64,000 nucleotides of DNA from Granulicatella seriolae (GCF_024543085.1 NZ_JANHNZ010000005.1:1-64000); one strand, 5' to 3'; shown: positions 52,604-62,189, counted from the first letter of the stretch. Notes: a model not told the origin generated them from the sequence alone. Program-made: numbers and translations.

Positions 52604-53662
52604 ATGGAATTAAGGGTAAACACTAGTCAAAGAAATTATCCAATCTATATTGAAAATAACCTTAGAAAAAACTTTGCCCAAATCATTCATCAGTCCATTC
52701 CTCTGGGTAAGTTGGTTATCCTGTCAGATGACAATGTGGCGCCACTTTATGCTGAGGACTTGATGACAAGCTTGGAAGATTTGGGGCGCACCGCTCTCTT
52801 GCACGTCCTTCCACATGGGGAGACTAGCAAGCACTGGAATCGTTTGGCGCCCATTTACCAGTGGTTGAGTGAAGAAGGGGTTAGCCGAACCGATACTATT
52901 ATTGCCCTAGGTGGGGGAGTCATCGGGGATTTGGCTGGCTTTGTAGCAGCTTCCTACTTAAGAGGGCTGAACTTTATTCAGATACCGACTTCTTTGCTGG
53001 CCCAAGTGGATAGTAGCGTGGGGGGGAAGGTTGGAGTGGACATTGATGGGGGGAAGAATCTAGTTGGTGCCTACAAGCAACCACATTTGGTTTTGATTGA
53101 CCCATTAGTTTTGAACAGCCTAAGCGATCATTATTTCAAAGATGGCCTAGGTGAGATTGTCAAATACGCTTGTATTGCCGATTCGGAGCTTTTTACTTTG
53201 TTAGAAGGACTGACCAGTCGTCAGGATTTTATGGAGCAGGCGGAAGCGGTGATTTATCGTTGCTGTGCTATTAAGGCTGCCTTTGTTGAAAAGGATGAGT
53301 TTGATGGTAAGGAACGAATGGCCTTGAACTTTGGGCATTCGCTGGCACATGCTTTAGAAGCCTACACGGATTATCTCAGCTATTCCCATGGGCAAGCCGT
53401 AGTGATGGGTATGGTAGAAACCACCCTGATTAGTCAAAGGCTGGGCTTAAGTGAGGTTGGACTCGTTGAGCGATTGGTTGCCTTATTGCAGCAGTTAGGA
53501 TTGTCTTACGACTTTCCGATTAAGGACTTTGCCCTACTAGCACCTTACATGGCCAAGGACAAAAAGAACTTGAACGGTAAACTTAATGAAATTATTGTTC
53601 CGTCTATTGGACATTACCAAATCTATCCAACTGATTTAGAATTTTTTAACCCTTTACCTTAG
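52604..53662 (+). CDS. aroB: 3-dehydroquinate synthase
   Basis: A 352-residue enzyme that converts DAHP to 3-dehydroquinate using NAD and a divalent metal. GGGVIGDLAGFVAASYLRG is the NAD/phosphate region, FIQIPTSLLAQVDSSVGGK holds the active-site Lys, GLGEIVKY and NFGHSLAHALE the metal ligands (E, H). AAGGGGAG precedes ATG 52604; the in-frame TTG at 52598 is less likely. The 3-dehydroquinate dehydratase gene (aroD or aroQ) is not in this operon. Confidence 0.95.
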   Translation: MELRVNTSQRNYPIYIENNLRKNFAQIIHQSIPLGKLVILSDDNVAPLYAEDLMTSLEDLGRTALLHVLPHGETSKHWNRLAPIYQWLSEEGVSRTDTIIALGGGVIGDLAGFVAASYLRGLNFIQIPTSLLAQVDSSVGGKVGVDIDGGKNLVGAYKQPHLVLIDPLVLNSLSDHYFKDGLGEIVKYACIADSELFTLLEGLTSRQDFMEQAEAVIYRCCAIKAAFVEKDEFDGKERMALNFGHSLAHALEAYTDYLSYSHGQAVVMGMVETTLISQRLGLSEVGLVERLVALLQQLGLSYDFPIKDFALLAPYMAKDKKNLNGKLNEIIVPSIGHYQIYPTDLEFFNPLP

Positions 53663-53696
53663 AGAAAAATCCAGCCTATTTGAAAGGAGAACACCC

Positions 53697-54944
53697 ATGC
53701 TTAAAACCATTTCACCAGCTAACTTTTCTGGAAATGTGACGGTGCCGTCTTCTAAGAGCATCAATCACCGTGCCATTATTGCGGCTAGTTTGACATCGGG
53801 CACTAGCCACTTGAGCAATGTGTCCTTGTCGGATGACATTCGTGCGACCATCGGAGCCATGGAACAACTGGGTGCTGATATTAAAATTGATGGCTCAAAC
53901 CTAGAGATTCAAGGCATTCCGGCTACCTCGTTTCTCAGTCATTCGGAAGAAGAGATTGTCATTGATTGTGCAGAATCTGGTTCAACCCTAAGATTTTTGA
54001 TTCCAATTTTGTGCCTCTTTCCAAGAAAGTTCCGTTTGCTGGGGCGGGGCAAATTATTAGAAAGACCGCTAACACCTTTTGAACCGATTCTGGCGGCCAA
54101 CCGGATTGGCTTTGACTTTGGTTCGGAGGCTATCCTGATTGATGCTAGCCAAGACCAACTTGTGGCAGGGCATTATCATTTGCCGGGCAATGTTAGTTCG
54201 CAATTTTTGACCGGACTGTTGTTTGCATTGCCACTGATTGTTGGGGACTCCAAGATTACTATTGATGGGCCGCTAGAGTCGGTGGGCTATATTGACTTGA
54301 CCTTGCAGACCTTGGCAGAGTTTGGCATTGAGATTGAGCACGCTAACTACCAAGAATACCGAATTGAGGGTAGCCAAAGTTATAGTGCCAAAGATTGCTC
54401 TATCGAGGGGGATTATTCCCAAGCAGCCTTCTTCTTGGTGGCAAACTACTTAGGCCATGCCTTGACCTTGTTAGGCTTAAGAGAGAACTCCTTACAAGGG
54501 GACAGGGCTATTATTGATTTCTTGCGGAAATTAGATGAAGCCGTGGAAGGAGGGCAACCGCTTGTGATTGACGGGTCGCAATGCCCAGATATTATTCCGG
54601 TATTTACCTTAGCGGCTTGCTTTGCCAAAGTGGCGGTTCATATCGTCAATGTAGAACGTTTGCGTATCAAAGAATGTGATCGTCTAGCTGCTACCGTTTT
54701 GGAGCTTAACTCATTGGGGGCTAACTTGGTGGAACATGAGGACTGGATTGAGGTTCACCCAATTGACCATCTCATTGGCGGCGTGACCGTTTCTAGTCAT
54801 AATGATCACCGTATGGCCATGATGTTGGCTGTTGCTGGCTCCATTTGCCAGAAAAGTATTAGTATTACACAAGCAGAATCAGTATCAAAATCTTTCCCGC
54901 ATTTTTGGGAAGTTTATCAAGAAATTGGAGGGATAGCACAGTGA
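53697..54944 (+). CDS. aroA: 5-enolpyruvylshikimate-3-phosphate synthase
   Basis: EPSP synthase, 415 residues. VPSSKSINHRAIIAASLTSG is the N-terminal substrate loop, and DCAESGSTLRFLIPIL corresponds to the NAGTxxR region with Glu-Ser in place of Ala-Gly as in class II enzymes. KECDRLAA and SHNDHRMAM are the C-terminal motifs. GAAAGGAGA precedes ATG 53697. Its stop overlaps the GTG start of aroC. Confidence 0.95.
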   Translation: MLKTISPANFSGNVTVPSSKSINHRAIIAASLTSGTSHLSNVSLSDDIRATIGAMEQLGADIKIDGSNLEIQGIPATSFLSHSEEEIVIDCAESGSTLRFLIPILCLFPRKFRLLGRGKLLERPLTPFEPILAANRIGFDFGSEAILIDASQDQLVAGHYHLPGNVSSQFLTGLLFALPLIVGDSKITIDGPLESVGYIDLTLQTLAEFGIEIEHANYQEYRIEGSQSYSAKDCSIEGDYSQAAFFLVANYLGHALTLLGLRENSLQGDRAIIDFLRKLDEAVEGGQPLVIDGSQCPDIIPVFTLAACFAKVAVHIVNVERLRIKECDRLAATVLELNSLGANLVEHEDWIEVHPIDHLIGGVTVSSHNDHRMAMMLAVAGSICQKSISITQAESVSKSFPHFWEVYQEIGGIAQ

Positions 54945-56023
54945 CGGCTACATTTGGAAAACAATTTACGGTGACTATCTTTGGGGAGTCACATGGTGTA
55001 GGAATTGGTGTCGTCATCGATGGCATCCCTGCTGGTACCGAGCTGGATTTAGAAGAGATTGCTGTGGAGATGAAACGTAGAGCTCCCGGGCAAAATGTAT
55101 TCTCGACACCAAGAAAGGAAGACGATATTCCGGAAATTCTTAGCGGTTATTTTAATGGACGGACTACCGGAACGCCTTTGACGGCGCTAATTCGTAATAC
55201 CAACACCAAGTCTAAGGACTATAGTAGTCTTAAAAGTGTGATGAGGCCGGGTCAGGCAGACTATCCGGGACACAAGCGCTATGATGGGTTTCAGGATTAT
55301 CGTGGAAGCGGCCATTTTTCAGGTCGGATTACGGCTGCTTTGGTCTTTGCTGGTGCTATCGCTAAGCAGATTCTGGCAGAAAAAGGCATCACTATTGGAG
55401 CTCACGTGGCAAGTGTCAAAGATATCATGGATGATGCTTTGGACTTCCAAACCGTTACCCCGGAATTGTTGAAATCATTTCAAAAACAAGAGTTGCCTCT
55501 CTTGAATCAAGAGCTGGCGCTACCTATTGAGCACCTAGTACGTCAAGCTAAAGCAGACGGTGATTCGGTTGGTGGAACGATTGAATGTATGGCTATCGGA
55601 TTGCCAGCCGGGATTGGAAATCCATTTTTCGACTCTATCGAATCGGTGCTGGCTCACCTCTTGTTCTCCGTGCCTGCTGTCAAAGGGGTTGAGTTTGGGA
55701 CGGGCTTCCAGATTGCGCAACTTTACGGTTCGCAAGCCAATGACGCTTACTACTATGATCAAGCGCAAGAAGTCAAAACCAAAAGCAACCATAATGGTGG
55801 GATAACGGGCGGTATTTCTAACGGTATGCCTATTCAATTCAAGGTGGCGGTCAAGGCTCCAGCCTCTATCAGCCAGAAACAAGAAACCATCAATATTGAC
55901 AGCCAAGAAAACGCCGATCTAGAAGTCGTTGGCAGACACGACCCAATCATCGTCCCACGGGCAATCCCGGTCATCGAAGCAGTGACGGCAATCGGCATAC
56001 TAGACCTCCTGCTTACCCGGTAA
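54941..56023 (+). CDS. aroC: chorismate synthase
   Basis: A 360-residue FMN-dependent enzyme that makes chorismate from EPSP. GESHGVGIGVVIDGIPAG carries the first His, RPGQADYPGHKRY and YRGSGHFSGRITAALVFAGA are signatures, and RHDPIIVPRAIPV the last. The start is GTG 54941, with GGAGGGA upstream, overlapping the aroA stop by four bases. It is the last gene of aroF-B-A-C. No tyrA or pheA follows. Confidence 0.96.
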   Translation: MTATFGKQFTVTIFGESHGVGIGVVIDGIPAGTELDLEEIAVEMKRRAPGQNVFSTPRKEDDIPEILSGYFNGRTTGTPLTALIRNTNTKSKDYSSLKSVMRPGQADYPGHKRYDGFQDYRGSGHFSGRITAALVFAGAIAKQILAEKGITIGAHVASVKDIMDDALDFQTVTPELLKSFQKQELPLLNQELALPIEHLVRQAKADGDSVGGTIECMAIGLPAGIGNPFFDSIESVLAHLLFSVPAVKGVEFGTGFQIAQLYGSQANDAYYYDQAQEVKTKSNHNGGITGGISNGMPIQFKVAVKAPASISQKQETINIDSQENADLEVVGRHDPIIVPRAIPVIEAVTAIGILDLLLTR

Positions 56024-56116
56024 ACTACTGCTAGTAATACTTTTGGTGTTTTGAGCCCAGACCTTGTCAAAAAAACAGAAGGCAGTTAAGAATATAATCG
56101 TTTCAGTAGTCAAGAA

Positions 56117-56368
56117 AGGGACTGATTCAAGTCCGAATAGTAATCAAATAAAAGAGTTCCCCAGAAATCTATCAGAAATAACGGTGTAAAGCATAGCTGA
56201 CGCACTGTGGATGTTTCGGCTTTAGCCTATTTACAGCCACGTAGACAGCTAAGCCGAAAGATCAAGGCTTTCGGCGGTGCCACCGTTCTCATTTCTGATA
56301 GATTTCTGGGGAACTCTTTTATGATTTAGAAAGCTTTCTATATTGATGACAGAGTTTTTGTTCCTTCC
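56117..56368 (+). repeat. 255-bp structured repeat, copy 9
   Basis: A full copy with forward core. The outer ends are worn (AGGGACTGATTCAAGTCC / AGAGTTTTTGTTCCTTCC); inner arms GTTCCCCAGAAATCTATC / GATAGATTTCTGGGGAAC are perfect. It follows the aro operon. Confidence 0.9.
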
Positions 56369-56491
56369 TTCTAAATATTTTAAGTCACTATACCCTTTTA
56401 CCTAGAATGACATTTCACCTAAAGTTCCTCTCTGTTAGAATTCAGTTATTTTTATATCCTATACTGAACACATCAAGAGGAGGGTGACATT

Positions 56492-57190
56492 ATGACATAT
56501 ATCATCGAAACGAAAAACTTAAGGAAAGAATACAAACATCAAGTGGCACTAAACAAGGTGTCGATTAGCGTAGAGAAGGGAACGATTTACGGGCTTTTAG
56601 GCCCAAATGGTGCTGGGAAATCAACTCTCTTAAAGCTCATAACCAGAGCAATTCTGCCTACTTCAGGTGAAATCCTATTTAATGGAAGAAACCTCAATGA
56701 AAAAGATCTAAAAGAGATAGGCGCCATGATTGAGAGTCCTGCCATTTACCCAAATCTTACAGCTTACGAAAATCTAGAAGTGTTAACGACGCTATTAAAT
56801 ATTGATAAAGCAAGAATAAATGACGTTCTCAAGATAGTCTCTCTGGAAAATACCGGTAAGAAATTAGCCAAGGAATTCTCTTTGGGGATGAAACAACGAT
56901 TAGGAATTGCTATGGCTTTAGTCAACCATCCTAAATTGCTGATATTGGATGAACCGACAAATGGCTTAGACCCAGTTGGGATTCAAGAATTTAGAGAGCT
57001 GATAAAAACCTTTGCCAAACAAGGAATCACTATTATTTTATCCAGTCATATCCTAAGTGAAGTGCAACAAGTAGCAGATAAGATCGGAATTATAAATCAT
57101 GGGCATTTAAGTTACGAGGGGCTAAACGATAGGAATGACAATCATCTGGAAGACTTGTTCATGGATATTATCAAAAAAGAGGGAATGTAG
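56492..57190 (+). CDS. ABC transporter ATPase (LanF-like)
   Basis: A 232-residue ATPase of the bacitracin/lantibiotic export group. Walker A is GPNGAGKST, the signature FSLGMKQRLGIAMA, Walker B LLILDEPTNGLDP, H-loop SSHIL. Two ABC-2 permeases, a response regulator and a histidine kinase follow, the set-up of lantibiotic immunity (LanFEG plus RK). GGAGGG precedes ATG 56492. A -10-like TATACT is at 56460-56465. Confidence 0.9.
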   Translation: MTYIIETKNLRKEYKHQVALNKVSISVEKGTIYGLLGPNGAGKSTLLKLITRAILPTSGEILFNGRNLNEKDLKEIGAMIESPAIYPNLTAYENLEVLTTLLNIDKARINDVLKIVSLENTGKKLAKEFSLGMKQRLGIAMALVNHPKLLILDEPTNGLDPVGIQEFRELIKTFAKQGITIILSSHILSEVQQVADKIGIINHGHLSYEGLNDRNDNHLEDLFMDIIKKEGM

Positions 57191-57191
57191 T

Positions 57192-57947
57192 ATGAGAAAT
57201 GTTATTAAAGCAGAATTCATCAAAGAAAGAAGAGGAGCTAATGTCAAATTAGTTCTTATCGTTCCATTTATTTTTGTATTCTTTAATGTGCTTATGGGCA
57301 TGTTAATGGGGCCAAGTCCAGAGGGGAAAAGTTATTTGATGGCGACGTCATTTAATTGGTATCCCATCATGGTGTTGCCGGTTGTGCTGAGCCTACTGGT
57401 GGTCAATAGCAACAATAAGGAAAAGGACAAGCACCTTGTTTTTCAAAAAAGTATGGGGTTGAGCGGTGCAAAAATAATCCTAGCAAAAAATATAGTCATC
57501 CTCTTAGAATTGTTGGTCATGCTAGTCATGTCGTCTATGGCCATTTTTGTTTTTGGCAGTCTCATCTTAAGAGAACCAATAGTGGCAGAAGTATTAGTAG
57601 CAGCAACAGTGGTCATGTTTGTCGGTAGTTTACCAGTGATTGGACTATCATTTCTAGTAAGCAGATTCTGCAAGAAAAGCTTTTTCATCATTATCATGAA
57701 CTTTGTCTTGACGTTGCCATCTGCCATAATAGCCGTTACGGATAAATGGCCTTTCTTTCCTTGGTCCTATAATCTACGAATGTTGGCGCCTATTGTTGGG
57801 GTAAACCCAAATGGAACATTCCTAGAGCTATCGTCACCACTCTGGGACTTGACACCCGTATATCTTGGCTTGCTTCTAAGTATCCTTGTCTATATCTTAA
57901 GTCTAGTGGGATTAATAGCGGTAGATAGGTGGAAGAAAAATGATTAA
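57192..57947 (+). CDS. ABC-2 permease 1 (LanE-like)
   Basis: A 251-residue membrane protein with about six helices: FIKERRGAN before the first (about 15-40), then pairs near 65-85, 105-135, 140-160, 170-195 and 220-245. The family is the lantibiotic ABC permeases MutE/SpaE/EpiG. ATG 57192 follows the ATPase stop by one base; an upstream frame from 57135 overlaps the ATPase and is rejected. It overlaps the next permease by eight bases. Confidence 0.85.
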   Translation: MRNVIKAEFIKERRGANVKLVLIVPFIFVFFNVLMGMLMGPSPEGKSYLMATSFNWYPIMVLPVVLSLLVVNSNNKEKDKHLVFQKSMGLSGAKIILAKNIVILLELLVMLVMSSMAIFVFGSLILREPIVAEVLVAATVVMFVGSLPVIGLSFLVSRFCKKSFFIIIMNFVLTLPSAIIAVTDKWPFFPWSYNLRMLAPIVGVNPNGTFLELSSPLWDLTPVYLGLLLSILVYILSLVGLIAVDRWKKND

Positions 57948-58674
57948 GATAATCTATTCTCACTGGTTGAGAACCAAAAGATTGCCAGTTCGCCTTGTCT
58001 GCATCCTATGCCCACTCTTATATGCCAGCTTATTTAGTCTATTCTTATTACTGTCCAATGCTCTTAGAGGGATAGAGTTGTTTTCGTTTTTTAGTCTGTT
58101 TACCATGCTTACCAGTTTTTCCATGAGTTTTTTTGTGCCAATGATCTATGAAGCAGATAAGGAAGCTTGTCTTTATGCCAATGACTTAAGGAGTGGTGTC
58201 AGCAGAAGGAAAAACTTCCTAGGCAAGTTTCTTTTAATAGCACTATTGGTCGCCGCTATAGAAATTATAGCAACTCTCATATGTATCTTATTTTTGGTGA
58301 CTTCCATGAGAGTAAAGATTGACCTCCTACAAGTGCTTATATTTCTCGCCATTCAATACCTTGCCTTGATGCCTATGATTGTCATCTACCAGTTTTTGAC
58401 CTTGAAATATTCCTATACCGGCAGTAACTTAACCGGCTGTTTTTTAACCTTGTCTTCTATATTATTGGGAACGATCGATTTAGGAGGACCGCTGTGGCGC
58501 TACCTGCCCTTTACTTGGAGCATCAAGCTAAGCACCCTATATGGGAATGAGCTAATCTCAATAGGAGACATCTTCACAAGACTAGGGGTATCCTGCATCC
58601 TTACGCTCATCTTATTATGGACGTTTTCTATATGGTATACTAAATGGGACGGCTTGACCCAACTGGAGGAATAA
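57940..58674 (+). CDS. ABC-2 permease 2 (LanG-like)
   Basis: A 244-residue membrane protein with six predicted helices, opening MIKIIYSHWLRTKR, which is typical of the second lantibiotic-immunity permease. DKEACLYANDLRSGVSRRKNF is a cytoplasmic loop. It overlaps the first permease and ends one base before the regulator gene. It probably forms a heteromeric channel with permease 1. Confidence 0.85.
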   Translation: MIKIIYSHWLRTKRLPVRLVCILCPLLYASLFSLFLLLSNALRGIELFSFFSLFTMLTSFSMSFFVPMIYEADKEACLYANDLRSGVSRRKNFLGKFLLIALLVAAIEIIATLICILFLVTSMRVKIDLLQVLIFLAIQYLALMPMIVIYQFLTLKYSYTGSNLTGCFLTLSSILLGTIDLGGPLWRYLPFTWSIKLSTLYGNELISIGDIFTRLGVSCILTLILLWTFSIWYTKWDGLTQLEE

Positions 58675-58675
58675 C

Positions 58676-59344
58676 ATGAAATTATTAGTCATAGATGATG
58701 ACCTGGATTTACTAAAATTAATTGAAAACACACTAAAAAAAGACTATGTAGTAACCGTCAAACATGATGCAGTAGCCATTGACCCAAATGAGCTAAGAAG
58801 ATATGACTTGATCATCTTAGACATTATGATGCCTGGCATGACTGGCTTTGACTTTCTAAAGAAATACCGCCAGCTGATTGATGTGCCTATCATGTTACTG
58901 ACCGCAAAAGACTTTGAAAAAGACAAACTAGAAGGATTTGCTTTAGGGGCAGATGATTATATTACTAAGCCATTTTCCATTAGTGAACTCAGGGCAAGAG
59001 TGGCGGCTCATCTGAGGAGAGAAAACCGGGAAAAACACAATCGGTTAGTGGACTATCCCATCTCCTGCGACCTATTTTCAAGAAAAATCTATTGTGATGG
59101 CAAAGAAATCCGATTGACGTCCAGTGAATACGATATTTGTGAATTTCTGTTGAAAAATAAGGGACAAGTGTTTTCTAGAGAAGCTATTTACACTACAATC
59201 TATGGGTTTGATGCCCAAGGGGACAGCAGTACGTCCATCACAGAAAGAATCAAAGTTATCCGGACAAAATTTGTCGCAAATGGCGTCAATCCAATTAAGA
59301 CAATATGGGGGATAGGCTACAAATGGGAAATAGAAAAAGTTTAG
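58676..59344 (+). CDS. OmpR-family response regulator
   Basis: A 222-residue two-domain regulator. The receiver has acidic D7-D8-D9 and phosphoacceptor D49 (LIILDIMMPG), with LLTAKD and GADDYITKPF. The C-terminal winged helix has LTSSEYDICEFLLKNKGQVFSRE and IWGIGYKW. GGAGGA precedes ATG 58676. It partners the next kinase and likely controls the transporter operon it is part of. Confidence 0.93.
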   Translation: MKLLVIDDDLDLLKLIENTLKKDYVVTVKHDAVAIDPNELRRYDLIILDIMMPGMTGFDFLKKYRQLIDVPIMLLTAKDFEKDKLEGFALGADDYITKPFSISELRARVAAHLRRENREKHNRLVDYPISCDLFSRKIYCDGKEIRLTSSEYDICEFLLKNKGQVFSREAIYTTIYGFDAQGDSSTSITERIKVIRTKFVANGVNPIKTIWGIGYKWEIEKV

Positions 59345-60672
59345 GGCGCCTAATCAGTCGCTACGCTGCCTATGAGTTGGTCTACAGTTTCTTTATTATT
59401 CTCTTCTTTTACGGCCTGTTGAACCTGATGATTAGTAAGGGATTTCTTCTTCCAGCAAATTATGCTGAAAACCATGTAACCCAAACCATAGCTGATTTTG
59501 AAAGTCGGACTTGGTCAACAGAGGAAATCCCCTATTTTTATGACTATCAGTACAGTAAAGATGGACAGCTTGTGGAGACAACCATAGACCATAAGGACGA
59601 AGAATTAGTTGATCAAGCGATTGCGCATGGCAGCTCCATTTCCACTGGGGTTATCGGGATGCGGGTCTTTAAACATGTTAGTTACGAGGATAAGGAACTG
59701 GTTTTGAGCTATCGTTTGACCTTGATACCTACATCAAAAAATGTGTACAAGCTAGTGGGCAACTTTGAGTTCTTTTATCTAGTGTTTATCTTAGGGACCT
59801 GGTCTATCGGTTTTATTGCCTTGTTGAGAAGATTAACCAGGTTGATAAAGTTGGAGATGAATAAGATCTCTTCGACCAATTCACATCTTCAAAAGATGGA
59901 ACTCGACTACCCTAGGGAGATGACCAAATATACAGAGATATATGATGTGTTGCAGTCATTAGACGTTCTGGCAAGAGATTTAAAGGCGTCATTACAGGAA
60001 CAATGGCATATGCAGGAAGATCAGAAAAAGCTGATTGAGACAGTTACCCATGACATTCGGACACCGATAACCCTTATCAAAGGAAATTTAGACTTATTAA
60101 AAGAAGAAAGCCCGACCATCGATGAGGAACGAATAGAGGACATAGAAAAAGGCATCTCAAGGTTAGAAATCTACATTCAAAAACTTAGAAACTATTCTAT
60201 GTTAGCTATCCCGCACAAAGTTCCAGTCGGAGAAGAGTCTCTTGATTATTGGGTAGATCTAATGGCTACCATTTGCAAAAGCAATAACAGGCAGTTTAAG
60301 GTACTGCAAAAAGATGAAAGTAAGATCTTCTTGGATAAGGAAAGCATAGCCATAGCCTTGCAAAATATTACCGTCAATGCGATTGAGCATTCAGAGGTAG
60401 ATACTAGCATTTTTGCCGCCTTTATAGATGAAGAAGACAGCTACTCGATTGTCCTAAAAGATCAAGGAAGCGGTTTTGACGACAATATCTTATCGAAAGC
60501 AACAAACAAAAACATTTCAAGCAAAACCCTAAGCGACACTATCCACGGACTAGGCCTGCATATCGTCCAAGACATTGTTGAAAGCCACAATGGAAAATTG
60601 CTCATTAAAAATTATGAAGACAAGAGTAGTAGCGGCGCAGAAGTAAAAATGGTGTTTATGAAGAGTAATTGA
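59323..60672 (+). CDS. sensor histidine kinase
   Basis: A 449-residue kinase with two membrane helices (about 15-38 and 145-168) enclosing an outer domain of about 105 residues. The H-box is TVTHDIRTP with H243, the N-box NITVNAIEHSE, the G-boxes KDQGSGFDDN and GLGLHIV. The start at ATG 59323 overlaps the regulator by 22 bases; ATG 59305 is an alternative. The long extracellular loop sets it apart from the short BceS-type sensors and fits direct sensing of a peptide or envelope signal (inference). Confidence 0.9.
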   Translation: MGNRKSLGRLISRYAAYELVYSFFIILFFYGLLNLMISKGFLLPANYAENHVTQTIADFESRTWSTEEIPYFYDYQYSKDGQLVETTIDHKDEELVDQAIAHGSSISTGVIGMRVFKHVSYEDKELVLSYRLTLIPTSKNVYKLVGNFEFFYLVFILGTWSIGFIALLRRLTRLIKLEMNKISSTNSHLQKMELDYPREMTKYTEIYDVLQSLDVLARDLKASLQEQWHMQEDQKKLIETVTHDIRTPITLIKGNLDLLKEESPTIDEERIEDIEKGISRLEIYIQKLRNYSMLAIPHKVPVGEESLDYWVDLMATICKSNNRQFKVLQKDESKIFLDKESIAIALQNITVNAIEHSEVDTSIFAAFIDEEDSYSIVLKDQGSGFDDNILSKATNKNISSKTLSDTIHGLGLHIVQDIVESHNGKLLIKNYEDKSSSGAEVKMVFMKSN

Positions 60673-60680
60673 TTGGATTG

Positions 60681-60775
60681 GAGCAGCTGGGCAAAAGTTC
60701 CTAAAAATAAAATCTATGTCTAAATCACAAAAGAGTTTCCGAAAATCTATCGGGAACTTTTTTTGTTCAGTCTCA
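60681..60775 (+). repeat. short internal-deletion form of the 255-bp repeat
   Basis: The left end GCAGCTGGGCAAAAGTTCC, then AAATCACAAAAGAGTTTCCG and AATCTATCGGGAACTTTTTTTG, joins left and right arms without the core. It follows the kinase gene and may act as its terminator. Confidence 0.7.
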
Positions 60776-60777
60776 GA

Positions 60778-61160
60778 ATTATGAGAAAAATAAGCCACAT
60801 TCAATCATTTACTGGGAGTAGAGGAGTTCTATTCCCAGTAAAATGCTTAAATTAGAGGCTTTTTCTCATAAACAGACCGATAATCCTGTTAAATCAGTTA
60901 TAATTCTAAATAAGTTTACGAATTATGAGAAAGATAAGCCATATTCAATCATTTACTGGGAGTAGAGGAGTTCTATTCCCAGTAAAATGCTTAAATTAGA
61001 GGCTTTTTCTCATAAACAGACCGATAATCCTGTTAAATCAGTTATAATTCTAAATAAGTTTACGAATTATGAGAAAGATAAGCCATATTCAATCATTTAC
61101 TGGGAGTAGAGAAGTTCTATTCCCAGTAAAATACTCAAATCAAAACTTTTTTCTCATAAT
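60778..61160. repeat. palindrome array C, 3 units at 144-bp period
   Basis: Units begin at 60778, 60922 and 61066, exactly 144 bp apart; the last ends at 61160. Units 1 and 2 and their spacers are nearly identical. The outer ends are ATTATGAGAAA / TTTCTCATAA(T); the inner stem is TTTACTGGGAGTAGA / TCTATTCCCAGTAAA. It fills the gap before the WYL regulator gene. Confidence 0.92.
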
Positions 61161-61223
61161 TCATTCTCTACTCAACGATTAACGTACAAATATTCAAGAA
61201 ACAAATGCTTTCTACCTCTATAA

Positions 61224-61242
61224 TATGACAATAGATGTCACA
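61224..61242 (+). promoter_or_regulatory. probable WYL-regulator operator 1
   Basis: TATGACA-ATAGA-TGTCACA: TGACA and TGTCA are inverted repeats 5 bases apart, 35 bp before the regulator start. A similar site is at 62171. Confidence 0.5.
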
Positions 61243-61276
61243 TTCTATGCTAAAATAAGGCTAGAGAGGTGATTCC

Positions 61277-62170
61277 ATGAAGACAAGTAGACTTTTCGAA
61301 ATTGTATATATCCTGCTGAACAAAGAAAAAGTAACCGCAAAAGACTTGGCAGACCATTTTGAAGTGTCAACCAGAACTATATACAGAGATGTCGAAGACC
61401 TGTCAGCTAGTGGCATCCCTATATACATGACAAAAGGCAAGAATGGTGGCATAGCCTTGCTGCCGGATTATGTCCTCAACAAAACTCTACTAAGCGAAAA
61501 CGACAAAACAAACATCTTATCAGCCATACAAGGTTTACATTCTCTAGACGAGTCTTCTATGGTTGAGGTGTTTTCTAAACTCTCATCATTCTTCGGAGAC
61601 ACAGAGGGCTACTTTGAGATTGACTATAGCGATTGGGGTAGCCTCACCAAAAATCAATTGGATAAAGCAAAACAGGCAATCCTGCAAAATAAGCACTTAT
61701 CCTTTGACTACATTTCCTCGCAAAATAAATTAAGCAAGAGGCTTGTTGAGCCTTATAAGTTATGGTTTAAAGAACGTACATGGTATTTAAAAGCCTTCTG
61801 CACTGATAAAAATGAGCTGCGACTATTCCGATTCAGCCGAATGAGACAAGTAACAATAGAAAAAGAATCCTTCATACCAAGAAAGTTGGATTTTTCTTTT
61901 CCATTTGACCAACCAAATAGCTATCCGACTATAGAAGTTGTTTTACGAGTGGAGTCAAGCATGGAATACAGAGTTTGGGATGAGTTCCAAGAAGAGGATA
62001 TAGTGAAAAATGAAGATGGAAGTTTTACCATAAGAATGAAACAGATTGAAAATGATTGGCTGTACGGGTATATCCTTTCTTTTGGAGCAAGTGCCACGGT
62101 GATTGAACCGCCACGGATTCGGAGACTGATCAAAGATTCCCTAAAGAAAAGTATTGAAAACTACTTATAA
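61277..62170 (+). CDS. WYL-domain transcriptional regulator (YafY type)
   Basis: A 297-residue regulator. The N-terminal HTH_11 domain (about 1-60) has KVTAKDLADHFEVSTRTIYRD. A WYL domain (about 140-220) has KLSFDYISSQNKLSKRLVEPY, and WYLKAFCTDKNELRLFRFSR shows the W-Y-L sequence itself. A C-terminal extension of the WCX type follows. Such regulators often stand next to DinB/DfsB-like or glyoxalase genes and respond to DNA damage or small ligands. GAGAGGTGA precedes ATG 61277. The DfsB-like gene follows, with a shared operator-like site. Confidence 0.92.
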   Translation: MKTSRLFEIVYILLNKEKVTAKDLADHFEVSTRTIYRDVEDLSASGIPIYMTKGKNGGIALLPDYVLNKTLLSENDKTNILSAIQGLHSLDESSMVEVFSKLSSFFGDTEGYFEIDYSDWGSLTKNQLDKAKQAILQNKHLSFDYISSQNKLSKRLVEPYKLWFKERTWYLKAFCTDKNELRLFRFSRMRQVTIEKESFIPRKLDFSFPFDQPNSYPTIEVVLRVESSMEYRVWDEFQEEDIVKNEDGSFTIRMKQIENDWLYGYILSFGASATVIEPPRIRRLIKDSLKKSIENYL

Positions 62171-62189
62171 TATGACAGACAGTTGTCCT
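62171..62189 (+). promoter_or_regulatory. probable WYL-regulator operator 2
   Basis: TATGACAGACAGTTGTCC resembles operator 1 (TATGACA, then TGTC after 5-7 bases). It lies just after the regulator stop and 55 bp before the DfsB-like gene. Confidence 0.45.

Noticed and set aside
55560-55906. Frames on both strands inside aroC
   Set aside because: aroC is complete with all signatures across this stretch; these frames are shadows.
60778-61160. Regularly spaced repeats as a CRISPR array
   Set aside because: Repeats are ~95 bp, spacers 49 bp and alike to one another, only three units per site, and no cas genes are present.
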